From NCBI GenBank assembly GCA_010692645.1, contig JAAHGS010000019.1:62001-126000 (forward strand): a DNA stretch of 64,000 bases, written 5' to 3'. The translations under genes and the position numbers were made by a program. Under the pieces are notes generated by a model that was not told the origin of the DNA, made no database searches, and was given only the letters and a program-made list of their open reading frames with translations. The DNA is from Symploca sp. SIO2E9 (lineage in GTDB: Bacteria > Cyanobacteriota > Cyanobacteriia > Cyanobacteriales > Coleofasciculaceae). Numbering within the stretch: position 1 is the first letter of the stretch; each line of letters starts with the position of its first letter. Below, piece by piece: positions 52,354 through 61,630 of this stretch.

Positions 52354-53694
52354 CTACAAAACTCTATCTATAGGTAATCCAAAACCTAAAAAGTATCTAC
52401 TGCTTACTAAAATAGTGATTAATCCAATCAGTAGCAGGGTTGCTTGAATATCCTGCACTATACCTGTTAGTTCTTCTTTCCAGAGACCATAATTGATTGC
52501 TCCATAAAGAGGTAGATCATTAAAGGCAATTACAATTACAGCACCCAAAGGTCCCATTAGGGAAAATCCCAGTCGTAGTAAAATTACCATGTAAATACAC
52601 TTGAGAAAGTTGCCCCAAGCTACATAAATAGGTTTGCCAATAGCTGTAAGAGACTTCGTTATTGTCTGCGCTAGTAGTGCAGGCCAAAGACCCAAAGACA
52701 AGATTGGCAGCATCCAAGCGGCATCATTATATCTTTCGTCGTATAGCGTCAAGATTAGAAAATCTCCAAAGCTGACTAAAACGGCGACGCCAAGTGCTAT
52801 GGCAACAAGTAACAGCCAGCGTGGCTTCAAAATTTTGGTTCGAAGCTCCTCACGAGGGAGGTCTTTAAACTTAGAAACTACGGGAAAAATCACTCTGCTG
52901 CCAATTTGTCCAAACATCTGACTTGGCAACCCTGCAAAGATAAGAGCAACATTATAAACACCCAAAGTTTCTAAGGTAAATAATTTTCCCAATATAAGTT
53001 TGTCAGCCTGCATCGCCAAAAACACCATAGCTGTCGATACAAATATCCACTTACCGAAAGAAAATATTTCTTTCGCTGCAGTTTTTTCCCAGGTAAAACG
53101 GTTAGCAATTTTGGGAAATAATCGATGACTACACAGAGTGTTGATTAAACTTGACACCAGAGAGCCACCAACAATTGCCCAGATGGTTTGATTTAACCAT
53201 GCCCAGACAATTATTACTAAGTTTCTGATTGTTGCTATCCCCAAATTAAATCTTGTCAACTTACCCTGAGCTAGATGGCGATTGAGCGTGAACTGGGCGG
53301 TAGATTGAAACCCGTTAATAACTGCATTTAGAGAAATTATTGGGATCAGCCACAGAAGCTGTGGCTCGTTGTAGAATGTAGCAACAGGCCAAGTAATTAA
53401 CAAGCTAGCTAGCCATAGTCCAAAGCCGCGAATGACTTGTAATGTCCAGGCAGTATTGATAAAATCAGGGTCATCACCGCGCTTATTTTGGATGATGCTT
53501 GGACCAATACCAATATCTGAGAACAGATTTAAGCCAGTTGAAAAGGTAGTAGCCAAAGCCATGAGACCGAAATACTCTGGGGCAAGTAGGCGAGTCAATA
53601 TTAGGTTAGAACCGAATCGCATGAACTGACCTGCAAACTGACCAACAAAAGACCAGGCAGTAGCGCGGATAGCTTGTTTTTTAAGTGACGCCAT
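52354..53694 (-). CDS. Wzx-type lipid-linked oligosaccharide flippase (MOP family)
   Basis: The product is 446 residues with about twelve to fourteen hydrophobic helices. RATAWSFVGQFAGQFMRFGS then NLILTRLLAPEYFGLMALAT is the classical RfbX/Wzx N-terminus. FSFGKWIFVSTAMVFLAMQA and LGKLFTLETLGVYNVALIFA mark the middle. It should move undecaprenyl-linked repeat units across the inner membrane to the Wzy-like polymerase. This subgroup resembles the WcaM/AmsL lineage used for colanic-acid-like exopolysaccharides. Confidence 0.88.
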   Translation of the reverse strand: MASLKKQAIRATAWSFVGQFAGQFMRFGSNLILTRLLAPEYFGLMALATTFSTGLNLFSDIGIGPSIIQNKRGDDPDFINTAWTLQVIRGFGLWLASLLITWPVATFYNEPQLLWLIPIISLNAVINGFQSTAQFTLNRHLAQGKLTRFNLGIATIRNLVIIVWAWLNQTIWAIVGGSLVSSLINTLCSHRLFPKIANRFTWEKTAAKEIFSFGKWIFVSTAMVFLAMQADKLILGKLFTLETLGVYNVALIFAGLPSQMFGQIGSRVIFPVVSKFKDLPREELRTKILKPRWLLLVAIALGVAVLVSFGDFLILTLYDERYNDAAWMLPILSLGLWPALLAQTITKSLTAIGKPIYVAWGNFLKCIYMVILLRLGFSLMGPLGAVIVIAFNDLPLYGAINYGLWKEELTGIVQDIQATLLLIGLITILVSSRYFLGFGLPIDRVL

Positions 53695-53805
53695 ATTGCT
53701 TTGGTTTAAGAGATTTCATATTACCTTGGAGGGTGAATAGTAGAAAGATGGATTGTTATACTTTTTTGTGCTTTCTTGTCCATGGAATCTCACTTTAATA
53801 TTTAG

Positions 53806-55089
53806 TTAGTTGCTCCTAGTCGTTTCGACGCTGGCATAGCTAACATTAGCAAGCGTTGCCTTGATTTTTGCCTGTTGCGGTGACTGCTCAATTTGAGACC
53901 GAAATAGTGCTGCCAATTTACTAGCTTCGATCGCAACATCATGCCTTTCGGTAACTCGCTCAGCACCGGCTTTGCCTAATTGTTCTAGTGTTTCTAGTGG
54001 CAGCTGTAGGGCAGTTCTCATTGCTATCGTTAAAGCTTCAACAGAGCCAGGGGGCACTAGCCAACCGCAGGTTCCAGATTCCACTAGTTCAGGTATCCCG
54101 GCAACATAAGTGCTGATTACTGGACGACTTAGAGCTAGTGCTTCCATGATTACCACTGGTAAGCCTTCAGCAAAGCTGGGTAGTACTAGTGCCCGCGAGT
54201 CCAAAATCTGTCGCTGAACCTCAGAGTTACTAGCCCAGCCAGTAATTTCAACTTGTTCTTGTAAACCAAGCTGAGCAATCCGGGTTTCAATCTGGAGTCT
54301 GAGGGGCCCATCACCCACCAACACCAGCTTAAACTTCAACCCCTCGGCAGCTAACTGAGCTGCTGCTTCGATTAACAGCAAATGTCCTTTTTGTTCGCTA
54401 AGTCGTCCAACACAGACCAAGCAGGGCTGCTCCGGTATAGGAGTATGAGAGTACTGCAAAAATGCCTTATCTACACCACAGTGAATCACGTGGATTTTTG
54501 ACCAATGTTGGTGTTCACACCACCGATAAAGCTGACTCTTAGTAAAGGAGCTAATGGCAATAACAGCATTCGCTCGCTTAATTTTTTCTTCTAAGGCAAT
54601 AAGTTTAACCTTATCAAATTCCTCTGGGCCGTGAACTGTAAAACTGTAAGGCGGTCCATCTAAGGCATGGCATAACATTGCTACTGTGGTTGAATTAGTA
54701 CCGAAATGAGCGTGAACTTGGTTTATCCCCAAATCTGAACACCAACCTAGCAGAACACAAGCTTCAGCTAAGTAAGCCAGATGGTTCAAAATCCCTCGCT
54801 CTGAACCCCAACCGATGCTGAAAGTTAGCCACAAACTGCTCAGGAAACGAATAGGTTTGGTTAGGAAAACACTGATCAAGCTAAAGAGCAAGCTTACTAT
54901 CCCAACTCCTAAAACAAATCGAGTCTTTTCTAACTCAAGTTTGTCAGCTTCGTCAACTAGCTCAGATTCACAAGAGCGGATTGAAAAGCGCACCACTTGG
55001 ATACCACAGGCCTCAACCCCAGCAATTTCCCGCCGGATGAAACTGTGACTAACCTTAGGATACTGATTAACTAGATAAGCAATTTTCAT
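53806..55089 (-). CDS. GT4 family glycosyltransferase
   Basis: The product is 427 residues. KIAYLVNQYPKVSHSFIRRE is the WcaL/AmsK-like N-terminus with an 'SHSFIRREI' motif. INQVHAHFGTNSTTVAML, PCLVCVGRLSEQKGHLLLIE, FKLVLVGDGPLRLQIETRIA and SFAEGLPVVIMEALALSRPV follow. These match the exopolysaccharide GT4 enzymes associated with colanic acid and amylovoran. A hydrophobic hairpin (VGIVSLLFSLISVFLTKPI) may hold it at the membrane. It is 111 bp upstream of the flippase gene in operon order. Confidence 0.88.
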   Translation of the reverse strand: MKIAYLVNQYPKVSHSFIRREIAGVEACGIQVVRFSIRSCESELVDEADKLELEKTRFVLGVGIVSLLFSLISVFLTKPIRFLSSLWLTFSIGWGSERGILNHLAYLAEACVLLGWCSDLGINQVHAHFGTNSTTVAMLCHALDGPPYSFTVHGPEEFDKVKLIALEEKIKRANAVIAISSFTKSQLYRWCEHQHWSKIHVIHCGVDKAFLQYSHTPIPEQPCLVCVGRLSEQKGHLLLIEAAAQLAAEGLKFKLVLVGDGPLRLQIETRIAQLGLQEQVEITGWASNSEVQRQILDSRALVLPSFAEGLPVVIMEALALSRPVISTYVAGIPELVESGTCGWLVPPGSVEALTIAMRTALQLPLETLEQLGKAGAERVTERHDVAIEASKLAALFRSQIEQSPQQAKIKATLANVSYASVETTRSN

Positions 55090-55136
55090 TTTAGAGAAAA
55101 AGTATAAATTTTTAAATGAATTGGCAGCAGAATAAG

Positions 55137-55151
55137 CCCGTCTTTGACGGG
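55137..55151. repeat. 6-bp-stem hairpin between the Wzc-like gene and the next gene
   Basis: CCCGTC-ttt-GACGGG forms a tight hairpin in the 144-bp gap downstream of the Wzc-like stop. There is no T-run on the minus-strand side, so it is not a full terminator; it may slow or partly end transcription, or protect mRNA ends. Confidence 0.4.
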
Positions 55152-55233
55152 GGAAAACTTAGATAGTTATGGAAAATGTTACAGAAACAAACTCCGATTC
55201 AATAAAATTGTAACTTAATTAACCCTAGTAGCT

Positions 55234-57537
55234 TTAGCTTGGTTTCTGCATTGCCTTTACCCATTGCTGAGCGGTCTCTACCTGAAAAAACTTTGGTGGT
55301 GACTGAGATGAGTCAGCAATGGATGATGCTTTTACAGAATTAGCAACTACACCAAGGATAGGTAAACCAAAAACATTTAATTGACTTAGGGCTTGCTTGA
55401 CCAAAGATTGCTTAGTCTTGCCCATTGTTACAACCATTAAGATCCCATCAGTGTTAGCAGTTACAAAACTAGCGTCTGTATAGTTGATCAGATTGGGCGT
55501 GTCATAGATGACCAGGTGAAATTTTTCCTGAAATTGATTCTGGAGATACTGCATACGAGCAGATGCCAAGCGCTTGCTAGAGCCTGGCAGGAGTTTGCCA
55601 GTACTCAACACAAAAAGATTATCTGCTAGGGGTGATTGCTCAATGAATTCGTTAAGCTCTAATTTTTTATCTAGAAGGTCACTGAGTCCCTTGGAGTTGG
55701 ACAAGTTTAACTTACTATGGAGTTCGGGTGAACGCAAATTGGTATCTACCAATAGGACTTTCTGACCCATGGCTGCCACTGTTTGAGCCAGCTGTAACGC
55801 AATAGTAGATTTGCCATCCCCAGGTGTCGCCGAACAAACTGTTAAAGAGCGAACTGGATGATTAGAAAAGCGAAAGCGGATGTTAGCGTAGAGAGATTCA
55901 AAAGCTTCTGTAAATAGGCAAGCACTTGAATTTCCCTCCTTAGTTGTTTCAATAGACCCTAAAGATTCGGTGAAATTAGCTGAGAGTTCGGGATTTTTAG
56001 TGAGCGGAATCGTCCCTAATATAGGCAATTTCGTCACTTCTTCCAAGTCTTCAGTGGAGTAGAAGATATCACGGTACTTCTCGTAGAGTACAGATGCCCC
56101 CATCCCTAATACTAGACCCCCCATCAACCCCATGAGTAGTGTCTTAGAGTCACCAGGTTTTGGGATTGGATTGCCCTCAGCATCTTTAGGGATTTGAGGT
56201 TCGTAAACTAGTTCCCAAGGCACTTCTTTCTGAGCTGCCTCGACTCTGAGCGTTTCTTTCTGGCTTTCGAGTTGGTTAAGGGTATTGCTAATAAGTGCTA
56301 ACTCACGCTTTAGCTTATTATATTGAGTGGTAACAGCAGGTAATTGTTGTGCTTGTCGCTCAAAAGTTTTTTTGTTATTTTCAATCTCTTGATTGCGAAC
56401 CTCTAGCACTTGAATTTGGTTAGTTGTTTCAATCAGTTGCCCAATAAGTCCTATGCGGGTCGCATTTTGGATGACCAGCACTTGGGAATTGCTTACTTTT
56501 GTCAGCGCCTGCCCCAAAATCCTCTCTGTTTCCTGATTAAGTAAGTTTTGCAAGTTCTGTCGCTGCTCAAGTAAAGCTTGAATAGCAGGACTATCAGACT
56601 GGAAGCGGGCAGATTCTACTGCAATCTGACTTTCTGCTTCCTTAATTTGTGCAAGTAGGTTTTGATAGCTAGGATCTTCACTCAATGATGAGGCAGCAAG
56701 GGCTTCCTCCGGACTTAGGTTCAATTGTTTCTGCAAGATGGTGCGGAGTGTTCTAAGTTCCCGTAGATCTCTTTGAGCGGCTAACTGTTCGTCAGTCATG
56801 GCGCGGACTTTTGCAAATAATTCTTGAGCTTGATTTGCCGGTTCAATCAGATTGTACTGTTGTTGCATTCTCTGCAGCTGTCCCTCAAGGGTATTTGCTC
56901 GCTCTCGCAACTTATGGATTTGCTCCTGAATAAACTCAATACTTTGACCAATGCGAGTTTTGCGCGACTCAAGACTATAATTTAAATATTGCTCAGCAGT
57001 TTGATCCAAGACTAACTGCACTAATTCTGGGTTTAGACCACGATAATGAACATCGATTATTTTGGTTTTTCCAAACTGCTCTACAGATAACCCTTCTTTG
57101 AGTTGATGGAGGCTAAAGTCTTGATACTGGGCTTGAATTTCTTCAACAATGGGGGAAAGTTGACCACTAGACATTAAGATTTCAACTATAGTTGAGTAGT
57201 CTAATTTAATATCAGTTGTACTTGGGTTGCCAGTGAGTGTACCGGCATCTTCAACTAATTTCTCTTCAGAGGTTACTGGCTCAACTAAAATCTGAAAGTT
57301 CCCTGAATATATGGGCGGAGGTTCTGTTGTTAACAAGACAGCAGCAGCAGATGCTATCGTTGTCATGCCAGTAATCAGCAGGATTTTTCGCCTAAAAAGC
57401 CTCAAAATGGGACCTAGATTCAATCCTTTTTGAGTCTGGGGGTTAGACTCCACTTCATCCTCTAGCAGCAATGGTAGCTGTCTCCCAAATTCGCTACTAG
57501 ATAATATTTGATAGTTTTGATCATTATCCTTAGTCAT
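55234..57537 (-). CDS. wzc: Wzc-like polysaccharide co-polymerase with BY-kinase-type ATPase domain
   Basis: The product is about 767 residues. A Wzz domain has its first membrane helix in RRKILLITGMTTIASAAAVL (about 45-65), a long periplasmic coiled coil (EFIQEQIHKLRERANTLEGQ and onwards), and a second helix in LLMGLMGGLVLGMGASVLY (about 469). The cytoplasmic ATPase has Walker A VCSATPGDGKSTIALQL (about 572), Walker A' VLLVDTNLRSP and Walker B VIYDTPN. Such proteins set chain length and drive Wzx/Wzy export. The C-terminus (SSIADSSQSPPKFFQVETAQ...) lacks the usual Tyr cluster. ATG 57537 is preferred; an in-frame extension of 70 codons looks non-coding. It is the promoter-proximal gene of the leftward arm. 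Confidence 0.87.
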   Translation of the reverse strand: MTKDNDQNYQILSSSEFGRQLPLLLEDEVESNPQTQKGLNLGPILRLFRRKILLITGMTTIASAAAVLLTTEPPPIYSGNFQILVEPVTSEEKLVEDAGTLTGNPSTTDIKLDYSTIVEILMSSGQLSPIVEEIQAQYQDFSLHQLKEGLSVEQFGKTKIIDVHYRGLNPELVQLVLDQTAEQYLNYSLESRKTRIGQSIEFIQEQIHKLRERANTLEGQLQRMQQQYNLIEPANQAQELFAKVRAMTDEQLAAQRDLRELRTLRTILQKQLNLSPEEALAASSLSEDPSYQNLLAQIKEAESQIAVESARFQSDSPAIQALLEQRQNLQNLLNQETERILGQALTKVSNSQVLVIQNATRIGLIGQLIETTNQIQVLEVRNQEIENNKKTFERQAQQLPAVTTQYNKLKRELALISNTLNQLESQKETLRVEAAQKEVPWELVYEPQIPKDAEGNPIPKPGDSKTLLMGLMGGLVLGMGASVLYEKYRDIFYSTEDLEEVTKLPILGTIPLTKNPELSANFTESLGSIETTKEGNSSACLFTEAFESLYANIRFRFSNHPVRSLTVCSATPGDGKSTIALQLAQTVAAMGQKVLLVDTNLRSPELHSKLNLSNSKGLSDLLDKKLELNEFIEQSPLADNLFVLSTGKLLPGSSKRLASARMQYLQNQFQEKFHLVIYDTPNLINYTDASFVTANTDGILMVVTMGKTKQSLVKQALSQLNVFGLPILGVVANSVKASSIADSSQSPPKFFQVETAQQWVKAMQKPS

Positions 57538-57839
57538 TTCAACTTTAGGACGAATAAACTGATATGTGCCCACCAAAATAGCACTCATAATGAGATGATT
57601 TTGGTACGTATCTTGACTTCTAACTCTTGGAAGTAATTGTGCTGCGCCTAAACGTACAATCTGGTAACCAGATAAATAAATTAACCTATTTGGAAGTCTG
57701 AGGCACGAGATTAAGTGGATCACTCCTGGAAATAGATTAATTTCCACAAGGTTTCCAGCCCTACATGTTCCTCAGATGGCAAAAGGCTTATTCCATTGAT
57801 GCCAGCATCAAGATGCCCCTGTTCCTAGATGCAATTTTA

Positions 57840-57867
57840 ATAGCACTTGTTAATGCTAGACTTGACA
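57840..57867 (+). repeat. control-region motif, copy 1
   Basis: ATAGCACTTGTTAATGCTAG followed by ACTTGAC. A related copy at 58802 shares ATAGCACTTG, AAT and CTAGA in the same order and spacing. Confidence 0.4.
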
Positions 57868-58801
57868 AGCCATCTTAGTAGATTGACAACTGTAGGATAA
57901 CTCAGATTTTGTGCTCTCTCTATTTAGAATAGAAAAGAAAAATTAAGATGGCAAGGTTTTTGAGAGCTTTCTCACAAATCAGACCAGTGCATCTCGGCAA
58001 AAGTTTGTGACCACAACATATCAGGTAGCAGAGAAGCAGTAGAGATTTAAGTAATACTCAATACTCAACTGTACTGCTATTCTCCTTTGAGAGAATAACT
58101 ATTTATGGTTTTTGGCTATTTTTTTGACTAAATAAAAAATATGTTAGTCCTCAATAATTTGTAAAGATTAACGGTCAATTAGTTTCCTGAAAAGACGTAA
58201 TAGCAAGGCTTTTATCAATTAGGATCATTGCATTTTTTTTAAATTACTATATATCTATTGTCAAAAAAAACTCAAAGAACTGCCAATAAACTCGACCAGA
58301 ATCTTTAATGATAATTGTTCTGATCTTAACAAAGATTTACATAAACAATACATACAATCTGATGATTAATGAGTAAAATACTATTTGTGTCTCAGTATAA
58401 TTACGCAAGCGCTCAAAATTTAGTTAACTTCTGAGAGTTGACTATTAGTGTATCTTCGGTCAGTCAACTTATTGCAATTAGAATAGTTTTATCGAAAGCA
58501 TTGTGATTGAAGCTTCTTAAACGCTAAAAATATCACACTCTTTTGCACTAGAAAAACAGTGGTGTGTCTTAAGCAAGCAAAAACTGTAAATTACTTTAAA
58601 TTATTTATGCACTAAAAATGAGTAGATGATTCTGTAGGTAACAAGCTAATCAGCATGGACACAAAGAAAAGATATCTCCTCTTGTTTTCGCCATTGTTTT
58701 ATATGCTTAATACCTAAGCATAGTCTTTATAAAAACTTTTGAATATATAGTTTGCATAAAGATGTCGCCGATAATTATTAATATTAAATGTAAAAAAAAA
58801 A

Positions 58802-58828
58802 TAGCACTTGCCAATTCTAGATGGACGA
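58802..58828 (+). repeat. control-region motif, copy 2
   Basis: ATAGCACTTGCCAATTCTAG followed by ATGGAC. It is a direct repeat of the motif at 57840, about 960 bp away. Confidence 0.4.
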
Positions 58829-59249
58829 GTTAACTTAATAAAAGTTGGTAAATATGAACGCGTCTTGTTTTGAATATATTAGTATTCAAAAATGTGTTTA
58901 CTGGTCAATTACAAGCTACTAATTTAGTAACATAATTGCCTGATTAAATTATGTTGATCATCAAATTAACTTTGCAAAATACAGGTTTTGACAATTTTAT
59001 CCTTAACTAAAGAGTGTGGCATAAACTGTATTGATACATGCAGTTAATTGATTGTTTGTAACAACTTAGTTGCGACAGTAATCAGTTCAGCGCTGATATG
59101 CTAGGTAGCTGGCATTGAAGTAGATAGAGGAGCATTCCAATTTAATCACTTCGCAACTCTTATGACAGCTGTTTTGACTATACATAGACACCACTTTTAA
59201 TTTTGAGTCTCAATTCCAGATTATTCTACAAGTTTTGGAGGCATTTTCT

Positions 59250-60053
59250 GTGTTTGTAAGAACTCCGAGAGCTAATCATCTCAAACAATTTGCTGATAGC
59301 GACAAAGTGAAGATTCTCAATTTACTCATCGACAATCTGTCGATGTCAGAACTTCTAAGAGAGCTAAAAACTGGAGTTGTTTTTACACCTAATGTCGACC
59401 ATTTAATCAAAATCCAGAAAGATAGAGATTTTTTACACTGTTATGAAATGGCTGACTACAGAGTGTGTGATAGCCAACTAATCCTCTTTATCTCTTGGCT
59501 TCTAGGCTCGAAACTTAAAGAAAGAGTTGCTGGCTCTGATTTTTTCCCTGCTTTTTGTAAGCACCACAAAAACAACGAAGAAATTAAAATATTTCTTCTA
59601 GGAGCTGCTGAAGGAGTAGCAGCTAAAGCTCAAAGAAAAATAAATGCCAAAATTGGAAGAAGAATTGTAATAGAAGCATATTCTCCATCTTTTGGTTTTG
59701 AAAAAAACGAAGAGGAGTGCTTGGAAATTATTGAAAAAGTTAATAATTCAGAAGCTACAGTACTGGCAGTAGGTGTTGGTGCTCCCAAGCAAGAAAAATT
59801 CATCCACAAATATAAAGACCAATTCCGAAACATTCAAATTTTTATGGGCATCGGCGCAACCATTGATTTTGAGGCAGGCAAATTCAATAGACCGCCAAAA
59901 TTTATTAGGAATATAGGGATGGAATGGCTATATAGATTATTGTCCGATCCAAAAAGGCTATGGAAAAGGTACTTAATAGAAGACCTTCCTTTCTTTTGGC
60001 TGGTTTTACAGCAAATGTTCAATAAATATGTTGAGCCATTTCAAGATGTCTAA
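59250..60053 (+). CDS. WecG/TagA/CpsF family glycosyltransferase (GT26)
   Basis: The product is about 267 residues. VKILNLLIDNLSMSELLREL, TGVVFTPNVDHLIKIQKD, YRVCDSQLILFISWLLGSKL then KERVAGSDFF, IFLLGAAEGVAAKAQRKI and VLAVGVGAPKQEKFIHKYKD are the family's successive blocks. These enzymes add an N-acetylmannosamine-type sugar to a lipid-linked first sugar, as WecG and TagA do. The start is GTG 59250, because GGAGG lies eight bases upstream (59237-59241). It is the first gene of the rightward arm and may add the second sugar of the repeat unit. Confidence 0.9.
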   Translation: MFVRTPRANHLKQFADSDKVKILNLLIDNLSMSELLRELKTGVVFTPNVDHLIKIQKDRDFLHCYEMADYRVCDSQLILFISWLLGSKLKERVAGSDFFPAFCKHHKNNEEIKIFLLGAAEGVAAKAQRKINAKIGRRIVIEAYSPSFGFEKNEEECLEIIEKVNNSEATVLAVGVGAPKQEKFIHKYKDQFRNIQIFMGIGATIDFEAGKFNRPPKFIRNIGMEWLYRLLSDPKRLWKRYLIEDLPFFWLVLQQMFNKYVEPFQDV

Positions 60054-60151
60054 ACCTACAACGCTTTCATTAGTATTGCTGACAACTTCCATAATCAATT
60101 CATTGCTAATCAAGATTTAGCCTAACAAATTTTAATCAAGGTTGACTAATT

Positions 60152-61366
60152 ATGTTCATCAATCAGTTAGTGTTTCCGTTGGTTGACATTGCCCTACTTA
60201 TAATTGCACTTGGACTGCTTATTCCCATCGCGGTTCTTTTTATTGAATGTAGTGCTGCCTCTTTGCCTAATCGCCCTCAAGTATCAAATGCTGGAGTAAG
60301 CCGACCAAAAACTGCTGTTTTGATTCCAGCTCATAATGAAGAGGATGTAATTGGTGCAACCCTAAAGACATTACTACCCCAATTAACAGAGCAAGACCAG
60401 TTGCTAGTTATTGCCGACAATTGCAGCGATCAAACAGCAACAGTCGCCCGAGAATTAGGTGCGACGGTGGTTGAGAGACAAAATCTTGAACTTAGAGGCA
60501 AGGGGTACGCCTTAGACTATGGTATGGGATTCATCAAGGCAGATCCACCAGAAGTAGTTGTTTTAGTTGATGCTGATTGTATTGTTTATCCTGGCACAAT
60601 TGAACGGATTACTCATTTGGCCGCTGCAAAACAAAGACCTGTTCAGTCAACCTACTTAATGACGCAACCAGATAACCCGGCGCTCAAAGATTTGCTTTCT
60701 ATGCTAGCGGTTAAATTCAAAAACACCGTCCGTCCGAGTGGGTTAAATCGAATGGGATTGCCTTCTTTGCTGACTGGATCAGGTATGGCTTTTCCTTGGT
60801 CAGTAATTAGCAAAATTTCTTTAGCTGGCAGCAAAACTACAGATGACATGCAGTTGGCTGTGGATTTATCTATCGCTGGGCATCCTCCCATCTATTGCCA
60901 GCAAGCGCAAGTAACAGGGCGTCTGATGAAAGAAAGCTCTGCTACTAGTCAAAGAGCACGTTGGGAGCATGGTCACATAGAGATGCTACTAGTTGAATTT
61001 CCCAGAACTTTGGCAGCAGCTATTCGTCAAAGGAGTTTTAATCTGTTAGCGCTAGCTTTGGAGTTGTCTGTGCCACCACTTTCCTTGCTGGTGATGGCTT
61101 GGATTGTTGCCACAGGAGTAGCTTTACTAGCAGGAGCCTTGGGAGGAGCATGGATAGCAGCTATCGTCTTACTGATAGAAGGGCTTTTGATGTTCATCTC
61201 AATTGTTTTAGGTTGGGCTAAGTTCTGCCGTCAAGATTTGCCAGTGCTAACCTTTTTAGCTGTACCTTTTTACCTTCTGTGGAAAATTCCCCTCTACATC
61301 GCCTTTTTCGTGCAGCCTCAGTACAGATGGCTCCGAACTGAAAGAGATGCAGTTGATGCTCAATAA
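60152..61366 (+). CDS. membrane GT2 glycosyltransferase with QxxRW motif
   Basis: The product is 404 residues. An N-terminal membrane helix (VDIALLIIALGLLIPIAVLF) is followed by the GT2 domain: TAVLIPAHNEEDVIGATL, LLVIADNCSDQTATVARELG, VVVLVDADCIVYPGTIERI (DAD, about 138) and TTDDMQLAVDLSIAGH (DD before the acceptor loop). SQRARWEHGHIEML contains QxxRW (QRARW, about 268), the mark of processive GT2 enzymes such as hyaluronan and cellulose synthases. Three to four helices follow. Despite the motif, many non-processive exopolysaccharide GT2 proteins also have it. Confidence 0.85.
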   Translation: MFINQLVFPLVDIALLIIALGLLIPIAVLFIECSAASLPNRPQVSNAGVSRPKTAVLIPAHNEEDVIGATLKTLLPQLTEQDQLLVIADNCSDQTATVARELGATVVERQNLELRGKGYALDYGMGFIKADPPEVVVLVDADCIVYPGTIERITHLAAAKQRPVQSTYLMTQPDNPALKDLLSMLAVKFKNTVRPSGLNRMGLPSLLTGSGMAFPWSVISKISLAGSKTTDDMQLAVDLSIAGHPPIYCQQAQVTGRLMKESSATSQRARWEHGHIEMLLVEFPRTLAAAIRQRSFNLLALALELSVPPLSLLVMAWIVATGVALLAGALGGAWIAAIVLLIEGLLMFISIVLGWAKFCRQDLPVLTFLAVPFYLLWKIPLYIAFFVQPQYRWLRTERDAVDAQ

Positions 61367-61465
61367 ACTAGCATTTTCCCTGAATGAGAGAGTATTCGAC
61401 TACCACTAGTAACTAGCCACTAACAAGAGCGGAGCGGGCTCAGTGCTGCTCCGCCGCCATCATAA

Positions 61466-61495
61466 GCTAATGTGCATTTAAATTGTATATTTTCT
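61466..61495. repeat. short interspersed repeat (also at 9648-9677)
   Basis: GCTAATGTGCATTTAAATTG followed by TATATTTTCT is nearly identical to the stretch after the hypothetical gene near 9650. It lies in the spacer before the second DUF6625-like gene. Confidence 0.5.
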
Positions 61496-61630
61496 CTGAA
61501 TTTCTTTTAACTTACACTCATACAGTTGTTGTGATTGGCGTGGTAGCGCTAGCGCTAAAAGCGATCGCTAAATACCTACTTAAGAAATATAGATACGTCT
61601 GTTAGACTTTAACCTTACCAAATCTTGACA

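Larger units (their letters stand above)
57538..59249. promoter_or_regulatory. 1.5-1.7 kb AT-rich divergent control region of the exopolysaccharide locus
   Basis: No gene is visible between the leftward Wzc-like gene and the rightward WecG-type gene. The DNA is AT-rich. Two copies of a related 26-27 base motif lie at 57840 and 58802 (ATAGCACTTG-(TT/CC)-AAT-x-CTAGA). The size and position suggest promoters with long leaders and several regulator sites. No clear riboswitch or terminator was recognised. Confidence 0.5.

Noticed and set aside
57538-57747. N-terminal extension of the Wzc-like protein by 70 codons
   Set aside because: The added residues have no similarity to Wzz proteins, and ATG 57537 gives the normal distance to the first membrane helix.
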